DNA of 64,000 bases from Datura wrightii (lineage: Eukaryota > Streptophyta > Magnoliopsida > Solanales > Solanaceae). Position numbers and translations under genes: made by a program. The DNA is taken from assembly GCA_035772735.1 (NCBI GenBank), contig JASDFA010000001.1, positions 59,473,001 to 59,537,000 on the forward strand, read 5' to 3'. Position 1 is the stretch's first letter; each line of letters opens with the position of its first letter. The notes under the pieces were generated by a model. The model was not told where the DNA came from, did not search any database, and worked only from the letters and a program-made list of their open reading frames with translations. Below are positions 33,266-45,545 of this stretch, piece after piece.

Positions 33266-35105
33266 CTTTTACATCTCATGCCTATGGAGACTCACACATA
33301 ACTAATTTAGCAAGAGAATTCAAGCTACGACTATAATGATTATTTAAGATAGAAAGTTAAAAATAGAGCATGCACGATTTGAACATTGAAATGTAATACA
33401 ACCCTGCCAAGACTTCCTAGCCTCGAGAATCGACTCTCAATTTTAGCAAACTCATGCGAATCAACTGATTAAGAAATCCAACATGAATTATATCCTTCAT
33501 TCAACATCTGCTTTCACGGCAAGAGAGTTACCCATTTTCACACAAAAAAAAATTGTAAATCACAACATGTGTGGGTATATGAATAGAATTACACTTACTC
33601 TCACAAAAAATTCATATGCATCATGTAATGACCCATAAGCTTGCCCTTAGTGTTTTATTCCACTAATTTAAGGATGTATGAAAGTAAGATCAAGTAGGAC
33701 TTTTTAGGTTGTAATGTAACTAAGGGATGGGTAGGTACTATTATGGCCAGTAATAGTGACTATCTTCCCTAAACGCTTTTAATACATCACACCCTCATTA
33801 CGAACTTCCCTTCTCTTACTTCACCTTCATCTCTTTACAGCTTTCTTTTTCCTCTTTTGTTTCCCCATTTCTTTAGGCACTCTTAGCTTATTAGTAAGGA
33901 GTTCTATAAGTAACTTTTCATTAATTTATTTTCTTACTCCCTACTAATATTCAACCATATTCAAACAAGTGCACCCTTGACCTTTCTCAACTTTTACAAC
34001 CGCCACTTTTCCTTCTTTTTCATTCTTCTCACTCCTTTACTCTTTCGGATTTTTCCTTTAAGCGCTTAGGAGTTTTGGTTCAAATTCAAGGCTAATGAAA
34101 GGAAAAGGATTAAGCTTATGTTGTAGCTATCAAAGAACAGGTTCAAGGCTCAATGGGACTAACTAGGATTAAATATTCAATGTAGGTAAACTGAGGGATA
34201 ACATTTAGGTTCATTCAAAGAAATGCCTAAATCATTTCCTACAATTCACATCCTTCATTTCATTTTATAAACACACCAGGCAAGTTCTAGACACTCCACA
34301 ATAGCACAGAATACTCAAAAACCTTACACTCATGGCACATGCTCAAATCAAGACACATTCAGCAGACTCTTAACTCAGCTAATCACAAGAATTCAAAATT
34401 AAGCTTCAATCACATTGAGTCAAATTCAAGAGCCTAAGTGTCTCAAACAAAGTTATACCTTTCTTACTTGCTTCAAAACTGTACATACTTGCATCTTATA
34501 ATCATTTATAGCACATAACAAGAACATTAAGCGTCGATTCGCTACAGGTTCAAAAACCAAAACTTATTGACTAATTTTCCTCAAGACGGTCGTCATCCAT
34601 CCATCGTTGGAAACAGTCCCTAACAATGACTAAAAACATTATATACAGGTAAAGAAAAATATTTTATTCTTCAGTTCAAAGACCCCCGTCAGAAAAGAAC
34701 CGAAAAGAAAACCAACGGGTGATGAAGTCATGCTTGACTCAAAAAAATCACAAAAAATTTTCAATATTTCGCACAAGCATTACATTCACCAAATATCGTT
34801 AAGCACAAAATTTTTAAAATTTTCCTCACCCCACACTTAAATCCTGCTATGTCCTCATAGCATCAAATTAAAGTTAAAAGGATGAGAAATATTCCCTGAG
34901 CCTCTATGCCTAGCTAACAGCATGCTTTTCTTCAAGTTCTCATAGGTGGGTGTTTGACCCCACACTTCTTCTATTCCATGCTTTTTAGCTTCCTCCTTCT
35001 CGGGTACTCAGACTTCCCTTCCATCTGTGCTTACCTTTCCACCAAAGACATAAACATAATGAAAATAACAAAATCAACACCAACAAAAATCATAAATTGT
35101 ACCTG
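33266..35105 (-). other. Element B non-coding 3' region
   Basis: Counterpart of 12100-13935 in A, and related to 53709-55299 in E. No domain-bearing frame is visible on either strand. Confidence 0.75.
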
Positions 35106-35111
35106 GGTACC

Positions 35112-35162
35112 CTTGGGTTGCCTCCCAAGCAGTGCCTTATTTTTCATTGCGGCACGACGTGG
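35112..35162 (-). other. Post-coding multi-stem element, element B copy
   Basis: Reverse complement of the A block: CTTGGGTTGCCTCCCAAG and CGGCACGACG, immediately after the protease frame. Confidence 0.75.
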
Positions 35163-37649
35163 ACTGTCCTTTTTAGGACATCCTCATACCTAAGTTCCCG
35201 TTCGAGAACCATCTCCTTCTCTTTTGATTTTTAGAGGAAACAGCCTCCACTTTGTTCCTCTCTTCCTCCAACTTCTTCACACTTTGAAGCCTTTTATCAG
35301 ACTCGGGCTGAACACTTGTCATTGCCTTTGGCCGTGCACCTGTGGAATCCTCCACCCCACACTCATCCTCTGACAACACACTCACCTGACAAAGGTTCCT
35401 GTAGTGTGTGGATGGGTTCATTTCTTGGTAAATGCGGAAGAGTTCTTCTTCATCATCGACCCTCATTTTTAGGGTCCCTGCTCTCAAACCAATCACCGCT
35501 CCTCTGGTGGCCAAGAATGGCCGTCACAAGATTAAGGGTACCTGGTCATCAACCTGAAAATCTAAGAAAATAAAATCAGCAAGTATAATCAACTTTCCTA
35601 CTTTGATGAGAAGGTCCTCTATTATTCCCTCTGGTGTCACTCGCGACTTATCTGCCAGCTACAACATCAACCTCGTTGGCCTTGATTTCCCAACCCAGAG
35701 TGTTGAATAAGGATAGGGGCATTAGGTTAACTGCTGCCCCTAGATCACACAAAGCTCGTAGCACCTCAACTTTACCAATTTGTATGGGGAGGGTAAAACT
35801 CCCTGGGTCTTTGAGCTTCTTTGGAATCTTGCTCAGTACCCTGTGACTGCACTCCTCAGTCAGTGCTACCGTCTGAACATCCACCAATCTTACTTTGTTC
35901 GCCATCACATCTTTCAAGTATTTAGCATACTTGGGCATTCCCTGCAAAACATCAATAAGAGGCAAATTTATGTGAAGTTCTTTGAAACTCTCAAAGAACT
36001 TTTTGAAGCATTCCTCCTCCTTACTCTTTCTGAATTTCTTGAGGGAATGGTGGTGGTGGTCTTTGTGCTAGCTGCAATAAAGATTGTGCATTTTGTTTCC
36101 CAGCACTCTGATTATCTCCCGTGTTGCTGGATGGTCTTGGTCTAACCAACTCCGGCTGCACCTCCTTTCTCAGCTCTATAGGCACTGCATCAGCTAATTG
36201 CTTTCCGCTTCTCAGACTGATGGCATTGACCTGCAAGGGGTTAGGATCTGTGTCGCTTGGTAATCCCCCCTGCGATCTCATGTTTTGAGCAGCTGCTATC
36301 TGACCCACTTGTTTTTCAAGATTGCGGGTGGCCATTTGCTGATTCTTTAAGTCTGTTGCCATCCTCGCCTAATTTTCCGCTAACTGAGTCTGGGTCTCCA
36401 TGATTTTCTGCAATGTTTCCTCAATGTTGCTGCTCACTTGACTATCATTCTGCCTATTCTGCTGATACTGTTGTTGTTGCGGTTGTTGATAACTCTGCTT
36501 TTGGTTTCCACCCCAAGAAAAATTCTGGTGGCCCTGCCAATTTCTGTTGTAGTTGTGTCCAACATTCTGATTGTTCCGCTGCACACTCCCAACAAAATTG
36601 ACTGATTCCGGATTGGCTCCACAAGATTCTGCATTGTGCCCATTATTACCGCAATTTCACACCAACTCAGAGCTTGCTGTACTGCATTAACTTGACCCTG
36701 TTGTTGGTTCATACTCAGTTTATTGAACTGAGTCATCATCTGATGCTGGAACGAAGCTAACTGTGCAGCCAAGGCATTCATACCATCTACCTCTATCAAC
36801 CCTGATCTCTTTCCTGCCCCTCTCGATGACTCGTTGTGCCACTCTGGATTTCCTTGAGCAATTCTATTCAACAAGGTGTACAACTTATCATACATCTTCT
36901 CCAAGGCTTGCCCACCCGATGCAGAGTCTAGTAATATTTTCGTGTGTGGGTCTAGACTCTCTAAAAAGGTATGAGCCAGCACTTCATTTGATTGCTGGTG
37001 ATGGGGACAGTCTCTCAACAATGACTTGAATCTTTCCCAAGCCAAATATAAATTCTCATCAGGCCTCGGCTTGAAACTTAATATCTCACTTCTCAACTTT
37101 GCAATTTTTCCTGAAGGAAAGAATCTTATAAGGAACTTCTTAGCCAAGTCATTCCACGAAGTTATGGAGTTCGGTGGCTCAGCTTTCAACCACTTTTTTT
37201 GCCTCTCCCAACAATGAAAATGGGAAGAGGGTCAGTCGGACATAATCTGTGGACACGCCGGTGGGGACAAACGTGTCACTAATCTCAAGAAAGTTCTGTA
37301 AGTGCTGCGGCGGGTCCTCATGTGCCATCCCAGTGAATTGACCACTAGAACGTAACAGCTGCACCATGTTCTATTTAAGCTCAAAGTTTTCTCCAGGCTC
37401 CGGTTTCTGGATACTAGAGTTCACATTAGTCTCTTGTGGGATTGCCACTTCGCGAACTAGTGTAGCCGCCATTGCTTCCGATGACAATTGTGCTTGTCCC
37501 GCGGGTGGTTGTTGTTGTACCTTTTCTTGAAGTATCTTAAGCTTTTGCTCTAGAGCTACTCTCCTTCGCAAATGGATTTGACGTTCAGGTTCAAGCAACG
37601 GTTCCACAAGCTCTCTATTTTTAGCCAGCTCGGTAGGACAACCTGTCAC
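35163..37649 (-). pseudogene. Element B gag and aspartic protease, broken
   Basis: Starts at the ATG at 37649 (MTGCPTELAKNRELVEPL). The N-terminal region is followed by a stop at 37371, then HLQNFLEISDTFVPTGVS and the gag domain. A 7-A run near 37194 adds one base relative to A and shifts the frame. The 251-codon piece 37189-36434 carries the rest of gag. A lost base near 36645 destroys the zinc knuckle that A retains. The protease is at 35965-35648 (LCDLGAAVNLMPLSLFNTLG), with a frameshift just after. In the restored reading a TAG falls at 35661-35659, the same codon as in A. The end is a basic tail (KNQKRRRWFS). There is no pol. Confidence 0.9.
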
Positions 37650-37668
37650 CTGTTCAGTTTCTCAACAC

Positions 37669-38765
37669 TCAACATAGCCTCACAACTACTTCTTCGATTG
37701 GTGATGTGGTAATTCTAAGTCGGTCTCCAAATCATCCCGTTTTATCAACCAAGCAAGGCACTAGGTATATCTCTATCCTAACACAAATTATACCGTGAGA
37801 TACAATCATGCTCCTCACATTCTCATATTCTGACTTAGGTAAATGCTTCCTCAAGCTAATGCCTAAGTTAACAAGTATGTTTTCATGGTAATCAATCATA
37901 AAAACAACCAATAATCCAGAATGCAAGACAAAACAACAGTCAATAACTTAATTCCAACACAAATTCGTAAAAACACAATCATAACTCATGGCTTCAACCC
38001 TAGAGGAAGGGTTCTAGCCATTCATGTTCGTAAAACTACAAGAAACTACAACTAAATTAACATACTTACAAGAATTGGTAGAAGAGAAGGGAATTTGACA
38101 AACACTAGATGAGTTCTTCCACTTCTCCCTCACTCCTAGGTGGTTTTCCCGAATAAAATCGTGACAAAATAATTTTAGGAGCTAAGGGACCCATTTATAG
38201 TAAATGAGAATTTTTCAAAATTAAGCCTGTCGTGAAATGGCTCCGTGTCACGGAGTGTATCGCGGATCACTGCCTCCGTGACACGGAGGTAACGCGGAAG
38301 CTCTCTGGAAATTTCCTAAAGATGCCATGCTGCCGAGGGTCGCCGCGATGGCCGGCGTGACACGCCGCTCATGCAGCGCGATGGCATGTTGTTGGCGCGC
38401 AGCTAGCCTGGCGTGGCACGGTGTTGGCGCGTAGCTCACCTGCCTGCATGCTGCCTTCTCTCGTGCATCTGTCATGGGCGTGGAACACGCACAGCGTGGC
38501 ACGCTACCTAGCGCGGCCAGCCTTGCCAAGGCATACTTCTTGCCGACTTGCGAAAATTACTCCGGACTCCATTCCTCTACTTCACCAACTTATAAATTAG
38601 TTCCTCAAAATCCTTGAAACCTACAAAACAAGGACTAATCATGTTGATTAGTACATATTTTCACATTTATATAAAATAATATGAAAATGTATGTAAATAA
38701 ATAGATAAACAAGCAAAACTAAGTTATAAAGTATCACTCGGGCATGCTATTTTTGCCCACGATCA
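37669..38765 (-). repeat. Element B 5' LTR, truncated
   Basis: Matches 32111-33225 of the complete LTR; the remaining 461 bp, the primer site and the leader are gone. CTCAAC occurs at both sides of the joint (37661 and 37669), suggesting a microhomology-mediated deletion. Promoter elements remain: TATAAAT at 38199-38193, and upstream palindromes at 38241-38255 (CTCCGTG/T/CACGGAG) and 38273-38289 (CCTCCGTG/A/CACGGAGG). Confidence 0.88.
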
Positions 38766-38989
38766 CCAGACCTAGTGTCTTACATACGTAAAGTTATTTT
38801 AAAACTCAGATTGATTTTATTAAATATGTAACCTTGTCCAAGTATTATTATTTTTGCTTAAAATTTCCGTTGCATGTATTTTTTTATGTTACTCAGAATG
38901 CCAGTGTTTGATAGACCAGGGTTTGACTTGGGGTCAATTGTGGCTTCAAGTACTGTGTTTCATCCAAGGTGTAAACTCGGGGCGTGACA
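38766..38989 (+). repeat. Element F1 5' LTR, end
   Basis: Continues 30265-31649 after B. It ends CGGGGCGTGACA, four bases before the primer site, as in the central LTR (47429). Confidence 0.88.
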
Positions 38990-38993
38990 AACT

Positions 38994-39005
38994 TGGTATC
39001 AGAGC
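38994..39005 (+). other. Element F1 primer binding site
   Basis: TGGTATCAGAGC, complementary to initiator Met tRNA, is separated from the LTR by AACT. Confidence 0.92.
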
Positions 39006-39197
39006 ACTAGGTTTAGAGTATCCTCGGATGTCTGAAAGCCACACAAGTAGAGTCCTCATCACAGGTGTGAAGCGCGCCACCATTATGACGGGGAGGCTAT
39101 GAGATGTAATTAGGAAACTCCATTTATTTCATGCTATTATCGTGCATTGAAGTTCAAATCATTCTCCTGACTCGTGCTCTGCTTTGTTCAGTGAACT

Positions 39198-40780
39198 ATG
39201 CCTCCATAACACGGCAATGGAAGAAGGGCCAGAAATGCCTAGCGGACTTCCCCATTAGCCCCGGCAACCCTACAGGACGACTAGGTATCAACCGCAGAAT
39301 TTAGGGTGGCCATTCAGCTGCTCGCCCCAAACTGTGACCAACCAGGTGAACCAGCAGGTGGTTCCAATTAATAACAACGGGTCCACAACAACTGCTAGGG
39401 TGTGAGACTTCACCTGAATGAACCCTCCATCATTTCAGGGATCCAAGGTAGGGGAGGAACCCCAAGAGTTCGCAGATGAGATCAAAAAGATACCCGCATA
39501 ATGGGTGTCAGCTCCACCGAGAGTGCTGACCTGGCTGCCTACTAGCTAAAAGGGGTAGCCCGGGTCTGGTATGAATAGTGGAAGGAGGGGCGACTAGCGG
39601 GAGCAAGATCGGTGGAGTGGGAGGAGTTCAACACCGCCTTTCTGGAAAGATTTTTCCCTAGAGATCTCAGGGAGGCCAAGGTAGCGGAGTTTATGAACTT
39701 GAGACAGGGAGATAGAATTGTGGAAGAGTATGCTCTAGAGTTTACTAGGTTGTCCAAATACGCTCCAAAGATGGTGATCGAGCCAAGGGCTCGCATGCTG
39801 AAATTCATGAATGGGTGTCAAACCTAGTTCTCAAAGAGTGCAGAACAGTGATGTTAATCAAGGATATCGACCTCTCCAGTTTGGTTGTTTATGCCCAACA
39901 GATTGAGGCCAAAAAACTGAGGGACATGGAGAGAAAGAATAAGCAGGAAAGGACTGGCCAATCGGATCATGACCACTAGAGGTAAGGCAGTAGCAACCGC
40001 CCACAGCAGCAGCTGCTGCAGAGGTCTCCAACGCCCAACTCAACTAGCGCCCCTACCTTTTAGTCCCACAAGGACGGGAGGGGTGGAGCATCTGTCTCTC
40101 AGACTCAAAGCTACAGTGCTGGGAATATATATCCAGCTTGCCCCAAGCGCGACAAGAACCACTCGGGAGAGTGTCTTCACGGTCGAGAGGGTTGTTTTAG
40201 TTGTGGACAACTCAGGCATCTGCTTAAGGAATGCCCGTCAGCAGGACAAAGGAGATCACAATCCACCACCTCAGTAGCTCCAGCTGGCCGACAGCTCAAT
40301 AGGCTACCACGTCAGGTACGGAGGGCGGTCAACGCCAAAACCATTTTTATGCATTATAATCTCATCAGGATCAGAAGAACTCACTATATGTATTCACGGG
40401 TATGTTACGTCTTTTCCACTGGATGTATATGCCCTGCTTGATCCGGGGCCACACTATCATTTGTGACTCCCTATGTAGCATTTCAGTTTGATATCAGTCC
40501 AAAAGTACTATAGAACCTTTCTCAGTCTCCACCCCAGTTGGCGAGTTAGTTAGAGCCAGCCGAGTGTATAGAAACTATCCGATCTCAATCTGCAATAAAG
40601 TCATTCCAACTGACCTCGTAGTTAGACATGGTCGACTTCGCCTCATTCATGGCATGGATTGAATACACTTCGGTTATGCCTCAGTCAACTGCAGAACTAG
40701 GGTCATCAGGTTTCAATTCCCTAATGAATCAGCTCTAGAATGGTCAGGCAGTAGTTCAGCGCTGAAAGGTTGGCTTATTT
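39198..40780 (+). pseudogene. Element F1 gag and protease, broken
   Basis: Begins at the ATG at 39198 by homology with F2 (47647). The gag domain is readable at 39612-39827 (WEEFNTAFLERFFPRDLREA, then FMNLRQGDRIVEEYALEFTR). A double zinc finger-like end appears near 40140-40225 (CFSCGQLRHLLKECP). The protease near 40430-40470 is reduced to YALLDPG before a frameshift. Many stops (TAG, TAA) interrupt the frame. Gag packages the RNA, and protease would mature the polyprotein. Confidence 0.82.
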
Positions 40781-40859
40781 CCTACCTTAAGGCCAAGAAG
40801 CTTATTTCTAAGGGATGTATTTATCATCTGGTTCGGGTTAAGGATTCCAATTTTGAGAC

Positions 40860-41650
40860 CCCAACTATCCAGTCAGTCCCTGTTGTTAGAGAGTTTCCAG
40901 ATGTGTTCCCCGAAGATCTTCCCCGAGTCCCTCCTGAACGGGAAATTGACTTCGGATAGACCTTATTCGATATACTCAGCCCATCTCTATCCCTCCTTAT
41001 AGAATGGCTCCGACTGAGCTTATGGAGTTGAAGGAGCAGCTAAAAGATCTTCTGGATAAGGGTTTTATCAGACCCAACATCTCTCCCTAGGGTGCTCCAG
41101 CGTTATTCATGTGAAAGAAAGACGGTTCCCTCAGAATGTGCATCGATTATCATCAGTTGAAAAAGGTCACAATCAAGAATAGGTAACCCCTACCCAGAAT
41201 TGATGACCTGTTCAACCAACTTTAGGGAGCCAGCTGTTTCTCCAAAATAGATCTCAGGTTGGGTTATCATAAGCTAAGAGTCAAAGAGTGTGACATACAA
41301 AAAATATCTTTCAGGACTCGGTATGGTCATTTCGAGTTCGTGGTTACATCCTTCGGACTAAAAAATGCCCCTGCAGCCTTTATAAACCTGATGAACAGAG
41401 TCTTCAAGCGGTATCTGGATATGTTCATCATTGTATTCATCGACGACATTCTGGTATACTCCATAAATGAGGAAGAGCATGCTAACCACCCAAGGATAGT
41501 TCTTCAGACACTCAGAGAGCATAGTTGTTTGCCAAGTTCAGCAAGTGTGAATTCTGGTTGAGGTCTGTGACTTTCCTGGGTCACGTGGTTTGGGGTGAAG
41601 GCATTCAAGTTGATACTCAAAAGATAGCAGAAGTGAAAGACTAGCCCAGA
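40860..41650 (+). pseudogene. Element F1 reverse transcriptase, broken
   Basis: The N-terminal RT block (KGFIRPNISP type) is readable around 41050-41090. The catalytic domain lies at 41259-41561: FRTRYGHFEFVVTSFGLKNA, then PAAFINLMNRVF and IIVFIDDILVYS. The active-site pair DD (FIDD, the YxDD box) is intact. Stops occur near 41090, 41115 and 41225, and a frameshift near 41530. RT copies the element RNA into DNA using the Met tRNA primer. Confidence 0.87.
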
Positions 41651-41679
41651 CCAACCTCCCAACCGAAATCAGAAGCTTC

Positions 41680-42660
41680 TTGGGTTTGGCCAGTTACTAC
41701 CAACACTTTGTAGAGGGCTTTTCTTCTATAGCATCTCCACTGACTAGGATGACTCAGAAAAAGGTGAAGTTCCAGTGGTCAGATGCATGTGAGAAGAGTT
41801 TCCAGGAGTTAAAACCTCGACTCACTACTGCTCCCGTATTGACTCTACCAGAAGGATCAGACGGATTTGTAGTTTATTGCGATGCTTCTAGAGTTGGATT
41901 CAGTTGCATTTTGATGCAGTGGGGCAAAGTAATAGCCTACGCCTCTAGACCGCTCAAGGTTCATGAGAAGAATTATCTAACTCATGACTTGAGGTTGGTA
42001 GTGGTAGTGTTTGCATTGAAAATATGGAGACATTACCTATATGGGGCTTATGTTGATGTTTTCACCGATCATAAGAGCCTTCAGTATGTATTAAGTCAGA
42101 AGAACCAAAATCTCCATCAAAGAAGGTTGTTAGAACTCCTGAAGGATTATGACATGAGCGTGCTATATCACCCGGGCAAAGCCAATGTGGTGGCTGATGC
42201 CCTAAGCAGAGTGTCTATAGGTAGCGTGGCTCATATTGAGAAAGGCAAAAATGAGTTGGCAAAGGATATTCACAGGCTAGCTTGGTTAGGGGTACAGTTG
42301 GTTGACTCAGCCGAGGTTGGAGTGGTGATGCAAAGCGGGTCAGACTCCTCTTTGGTTGTTGAAGTTAAGTCCAAACAGGATGAAGATCCCATCCTTCTTA
42401 AACTCAAGGAAGCGGTTCTTAGAAAGGAGGTTGAGGCTTTATCCAAAGGGGGAGATGGTGTGCTCTGTTATCAGGGAAGATTGTGCATACTGAATGTCGG
42501 TGACTTGAGACAGCAGATATTGGCTGAAGCATATAGCTCGAGATACTCTATCGACCCTGGTGCTACTAAAATGCACCACTATTTTCGGGATATTTATTGG
42601 TGGAATGGCATGAAGAGAGACATCACCGAATTCGTAGCCAAGTGCCTGAACTGCCAATAA
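41680..42660 (+). pseudogene. Element F1 RNase H and integrase zinc-binding region
   Basis: The longest open stretch of the window, 326 codons. It begins at the RT connection (MGLASYYQHFVEGFSSIASP). RNase H shows VVYCDASRVGFSCIL, the catalytic D of FTDHKSLQYV and the end NVVADALSR. The integrase N-terminus follows. Its two zinc-binding His are replaced (SSRYSIDPG has D, and the preceding position is Y), while the two Cys remain in KCLNCQ. It stops at TAA 42658, where homologues have Gln, so the stop is a CAA-to-TAA change. Confidence 0.88.
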
Positions 42661-43500
42661 GTTAAGGTAGAGCATCAAAGACCGGGAGGTATGACCCAAG
42701 ATATCAGCATACCCATGTGGAAGTGGGAAGAAATAAATATGGACTTTATCATGGGTGTACCTCGAACTCATCGGCAACATGATTCCATCTAGGTAGTCGT
42801 AGATCGGATGACTAAGTCAGTATATTTCCTCTCAGTTAAAACTATGGATTTAGCTGAAGACTATGCTAGACTTTACATTCGAAAGTTGGTCCGGCTTCAT
42901 GGAGTGCCATTATCCATCATCTCAGACAGAGGTACCCAGTTCACCTCACATTTCTGGAAGTCTTTTCAGAAGGGACTTGGTACCCAAGTCAAGCTTAGCA
43001 CAGCTTTTCACCCATAGACAGATGGTCAAGATGAGTGGACTATTCAGACCCTAGAAGATATGTTAAGGGCATGCTCGATCAATTTCAAAGGCAGTTGGGA
43101 TGACCACTTGCCTCTTATCGAGTTTGCGTACAACAATAGTTATCACTCCAGCATCCAAAAGGCATCATTTGAGGCATTGTATGCTAGACGGTGTAGGTCT
43201 CCTATTAGATGGCTTGAGGTTGGAGAAGCTACAATAATCGGGCCAGACTTTGTCCATGAAGCTATGCAGAATACAACTCATCAGAGAAAGATTGGAAATA
43301 ACTCAGAGCCGTCAGAAATCTTATGTTGATGTAAGGAGAAGAGAATTGGTGTTTGCTGTGAATGACTGGGTCTATCTGAAAGTTTCACCCATGAAAGAGG
43401 TGATGAGGTTTGAAAAGAAAGGAATGCTCAATCTGAGATATGTGGGACCCTACAGAGTTCTGAGGCAAATTGGCAAAGTAGCCTATGAGTTGGAATTACC
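42661..43500 (+). pseudogene. Element F1 integrase core and GPY/F tail, broken
   Basis: Core words in order: NMDFIMGVPRTHRQHDSI, then a TAG. DYARLYIRKLVRLHGVPLSI and ISDRGTQFTSHFWKSFQKGL follow. A second TAG falls inside HP-TDGQ, and WTIQTLEDMLRA comes after it. The catalytic D, D and E positions are kept. From 43250 the tail (VDVRRRELVFAVNDWVYLKV, then NLRYVGPYRVLRQIGKVAYE) is in another frame after an indel near 43270. The enzyme would insert the cDNA into the genome. Confidence 0.88.
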
Positions 43501-43507
43501 TTCATAG

Positions 43508-43795
43508 TTGGCTTCTGTGCACCCAGTATTCCATGTGTCATTATTGAAGAAATGCATTGGTGATCCAACCTCAATTGTGCCATTGGATAGTGTAGAAATA
43601 AAGGATAGTCTCTCATACGAGGAGGTCCTAGTCCATCTCCTTGACCGTCATGTTCGTAAGCTGAGAAACAAGGAGGTAGCCTCAGCCAAGGTCTTATGGG
43701 GAAATCTGCAGGTGGAGGGAGCTACGTGGGAAGCTGAGGTAGAAATGAGGGCCAGATATCCACACTTATTCTCTACCAGCTCAGTCACAGCTTGA
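43508..43795 (+). pseudogene. Element F1 chromodomain
   Basis: 95 codons: ASVHPVFHVSLLKKCIGD, DSLSYEEVLVHLLDRHVRKL and AKVLWGNLQVEGATWEAEVE, ending RYPHLF. It is open, preceded by a stop that replaces a codon present in relatives. The tryptophan cage residues (W in KVLW, W in TW) are kept. It defines F1 as Tekay/Del. Confidence 0.88.
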
Positions 43796-44002
43796 GATCA
43801 GTCCCGCCCTAGAACTCAATTTAGTTTTCATGTTCAATTTATGTTATTAAGTACCTTTTGTGTTTATGGATGTATGTAAGAAAAGTGAATTCAGTTCAGC
43901 TATATAGTTTGAATCGGAGGTATTCATTCCATCAGTTTTCAGTTTAATGATCAGTATTTTAATATTCTCATTGAATCTCTCTACTTTCCATTGTGTTTTC
44001 TA

Positions 44003-44036
44003 ACATTCGATGATGAATGTTCCCAAGGGGGGATAT
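44003..44036 (+). other. Element F1 hairpin and polypurine tract
   Basis: acattcgatgatgaatgt (44003-44020) is the usual 6-bp-arm hairpin with one loop change (GATGAT). TCCCAAGGGGGGATAT then abuts TGTAATGCCCC at 44037. Confidence 0.87.
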
Positions 44037-44099
44037 TGTAATGCCCCGGAAACTCAAGGACTAGACCCGGGACTTAAATCAGAGAAAACTGGGAAATCT

Positions 44100-44450
44100 G
44101 CTCTAGGTCACAAAAGGAGTCGTTCTGTGACCCCTGGGGATTGACCACAGGTTGTTAGGTGACTCGTTGTGAGACCTGGGGGTTTATTTTGAAATTTTGG
44201 TATTTGAGGTGACCACGGGTGTGACCACAAGTCGTGGCCCACCCCACGAGTGATGAGGTGACCCGTGGTCAAGAGTAATGTGAAGACCAGGAGAATTTTG
44301 GCAGTGAACTTCACAATTGGTCACCACGAGTCATGGTTCCCTCGTGGTGACCAATAGAGGGATCCTGGGCAGTGGACCCAATGACCGTGACCACAAGTCA
44401 TGGTCTTTGGGCACGAGTTGTAGGGTCCTCTGTGGGGGACTAGCACTCAG
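44100..44450 (+). promoter_or_regulatory. Palindrome cluster, first half of chimeric LTR
   Basis: Contains a perfect 15-bp inverted repeat with a 10-base loop, 44316-44330 against 44341-44355 (ATTGGTCACCACGAG / CTCGTGGTGACCAAT), plus several CGAGTCATGG/CACAAGTCRTGG words. Confidence 0.6.
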
Positions 44451-45119
44451 TTTTCCTGTGATTTTCAAGGGCCTTTCAGTAATTTCCCACCTTCCTAAAC
44501 TTGAAACTAAATCGTTTTAGTCATAATTCTAGACTTATTAGTAGGGGTAAACGGTTTCTTTCTCCAATCCCCACTCAAATATTCAGAAAAGCAGATCGTA
44601 GAAAGTTTCTTTTAGAGCATTTCAGAGCAAGAACTAGCGCAGACCATTTCTCCTCGGTCCTCAAGGAAATTCTTTGGGTTTCTTCACCAGGTATGTGGGA
44701 ATTAAACAAGGGTATAATTCTTCCCTTGTGTCCCTCCAAACCCTTCTCTAATTTATCTGTGAACCCTAGCCCTGAGTTTCGAATGTGAAGGGAATAGATG
44801 TTAATTTTCTTGGAATTCACATAGCCTGATATTTATGATGATTTTAGACATGATTTCCATCAGTTCATGACTTTGTTGATGTTATTCCCACAAAAGTGAA
44901 TCTTAGCCCTGCAGATCTTTAAATGTTGACCAATTTTTGATAATGTCTTGTTTAATCCATGTGGAACCATTATGTATATTAATTATGGGTATTTTCCCAC
45001 CAGCTAATGGTAGTATTGATGCTTATCCCTATGTATTTACTTTAGCCTTAGTTCTTGAGGGTAGAACAGACTAGAAATTCATGTTGAGATGATAAATCTT
45101 TGAGGTATCTTGATTGAAA

Positions 45120-45545
45120 ATTTTTGGGAAGTTGAGTGACCACGAGTATGACCATGAGTCGTTATCTAAGTCGTGGTTAGGGTTTGACTGAAGGTTGGAA
45201 AAATTCAGGTTGTGCATTTAACGGGTCCTCACTATGACTCGTTTGGGACACCACGAGTCGTGGTGTCACTCGTGGTGATCCCCTAGGTGGATTTCGGCAG
45301 TGAGGACTACGGAAGGTGACCACGATTTGTGGTCACTAACAACGAATCGCCAGGTAGCCCGTGGTGAGCCCTGAAGAGATTCTTGTTCTGTGGCAACGGG
45401 AGACTTCACGAATCATTAAGTCTCTTGACGAGTCATGAAGTCAGTCTTTTCCATGTATGGAGAAATCAGTAAAAATTTTCCAGTGCACATCACAACTGGA
45501 CATCACGAGTCGTCCTAGACCTCACGACTCGTGGAGTGCCTTGTG
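45120..45545 (+). promoter_or_regulatory. Palindrome cluster, second half of chimeric LTR
   Basis: A 21-bp odd palindrome at 45247-45267 (arms GACACCACGA / TCGTGGTGTC around G). Exact ACGASTCGT occurs at 45253-45261, 45505-45513 and 45524-45532. A possible TATA-like TTTATAGA lies near 45605. Confidence 0.6.

Larger units (their letters stand above)
31650..38765 (-). mobile_element. Element B: Athila-derived gag-protease-only retrotransposon
   Basis: Minus-oriented. CCAGA is duplicated at 31645-31649 and 38766-38770, and the LTR ends are TGATCG...GACAACA on the element strand. It contains gag and protease (37649-35163), the stem-loop element, a 1.8 kb non-coding region and a polypurine tract, but no RT or integrase. 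The 5' LTR lacks about 460 bp at its inner end together with the primer site. The intact duplication shows this loss happened after insertion. B belongs to the same family as A and resembles non-autonomous elements described as TR-GAG. Confidence 0.92.

Noticed and set aside
44100..45545. Palindrome clusters as a CRISPR array
   Set aside because: No regular repeat-spacer spacing, repeats are short and variable, and the context is plant LTRs.
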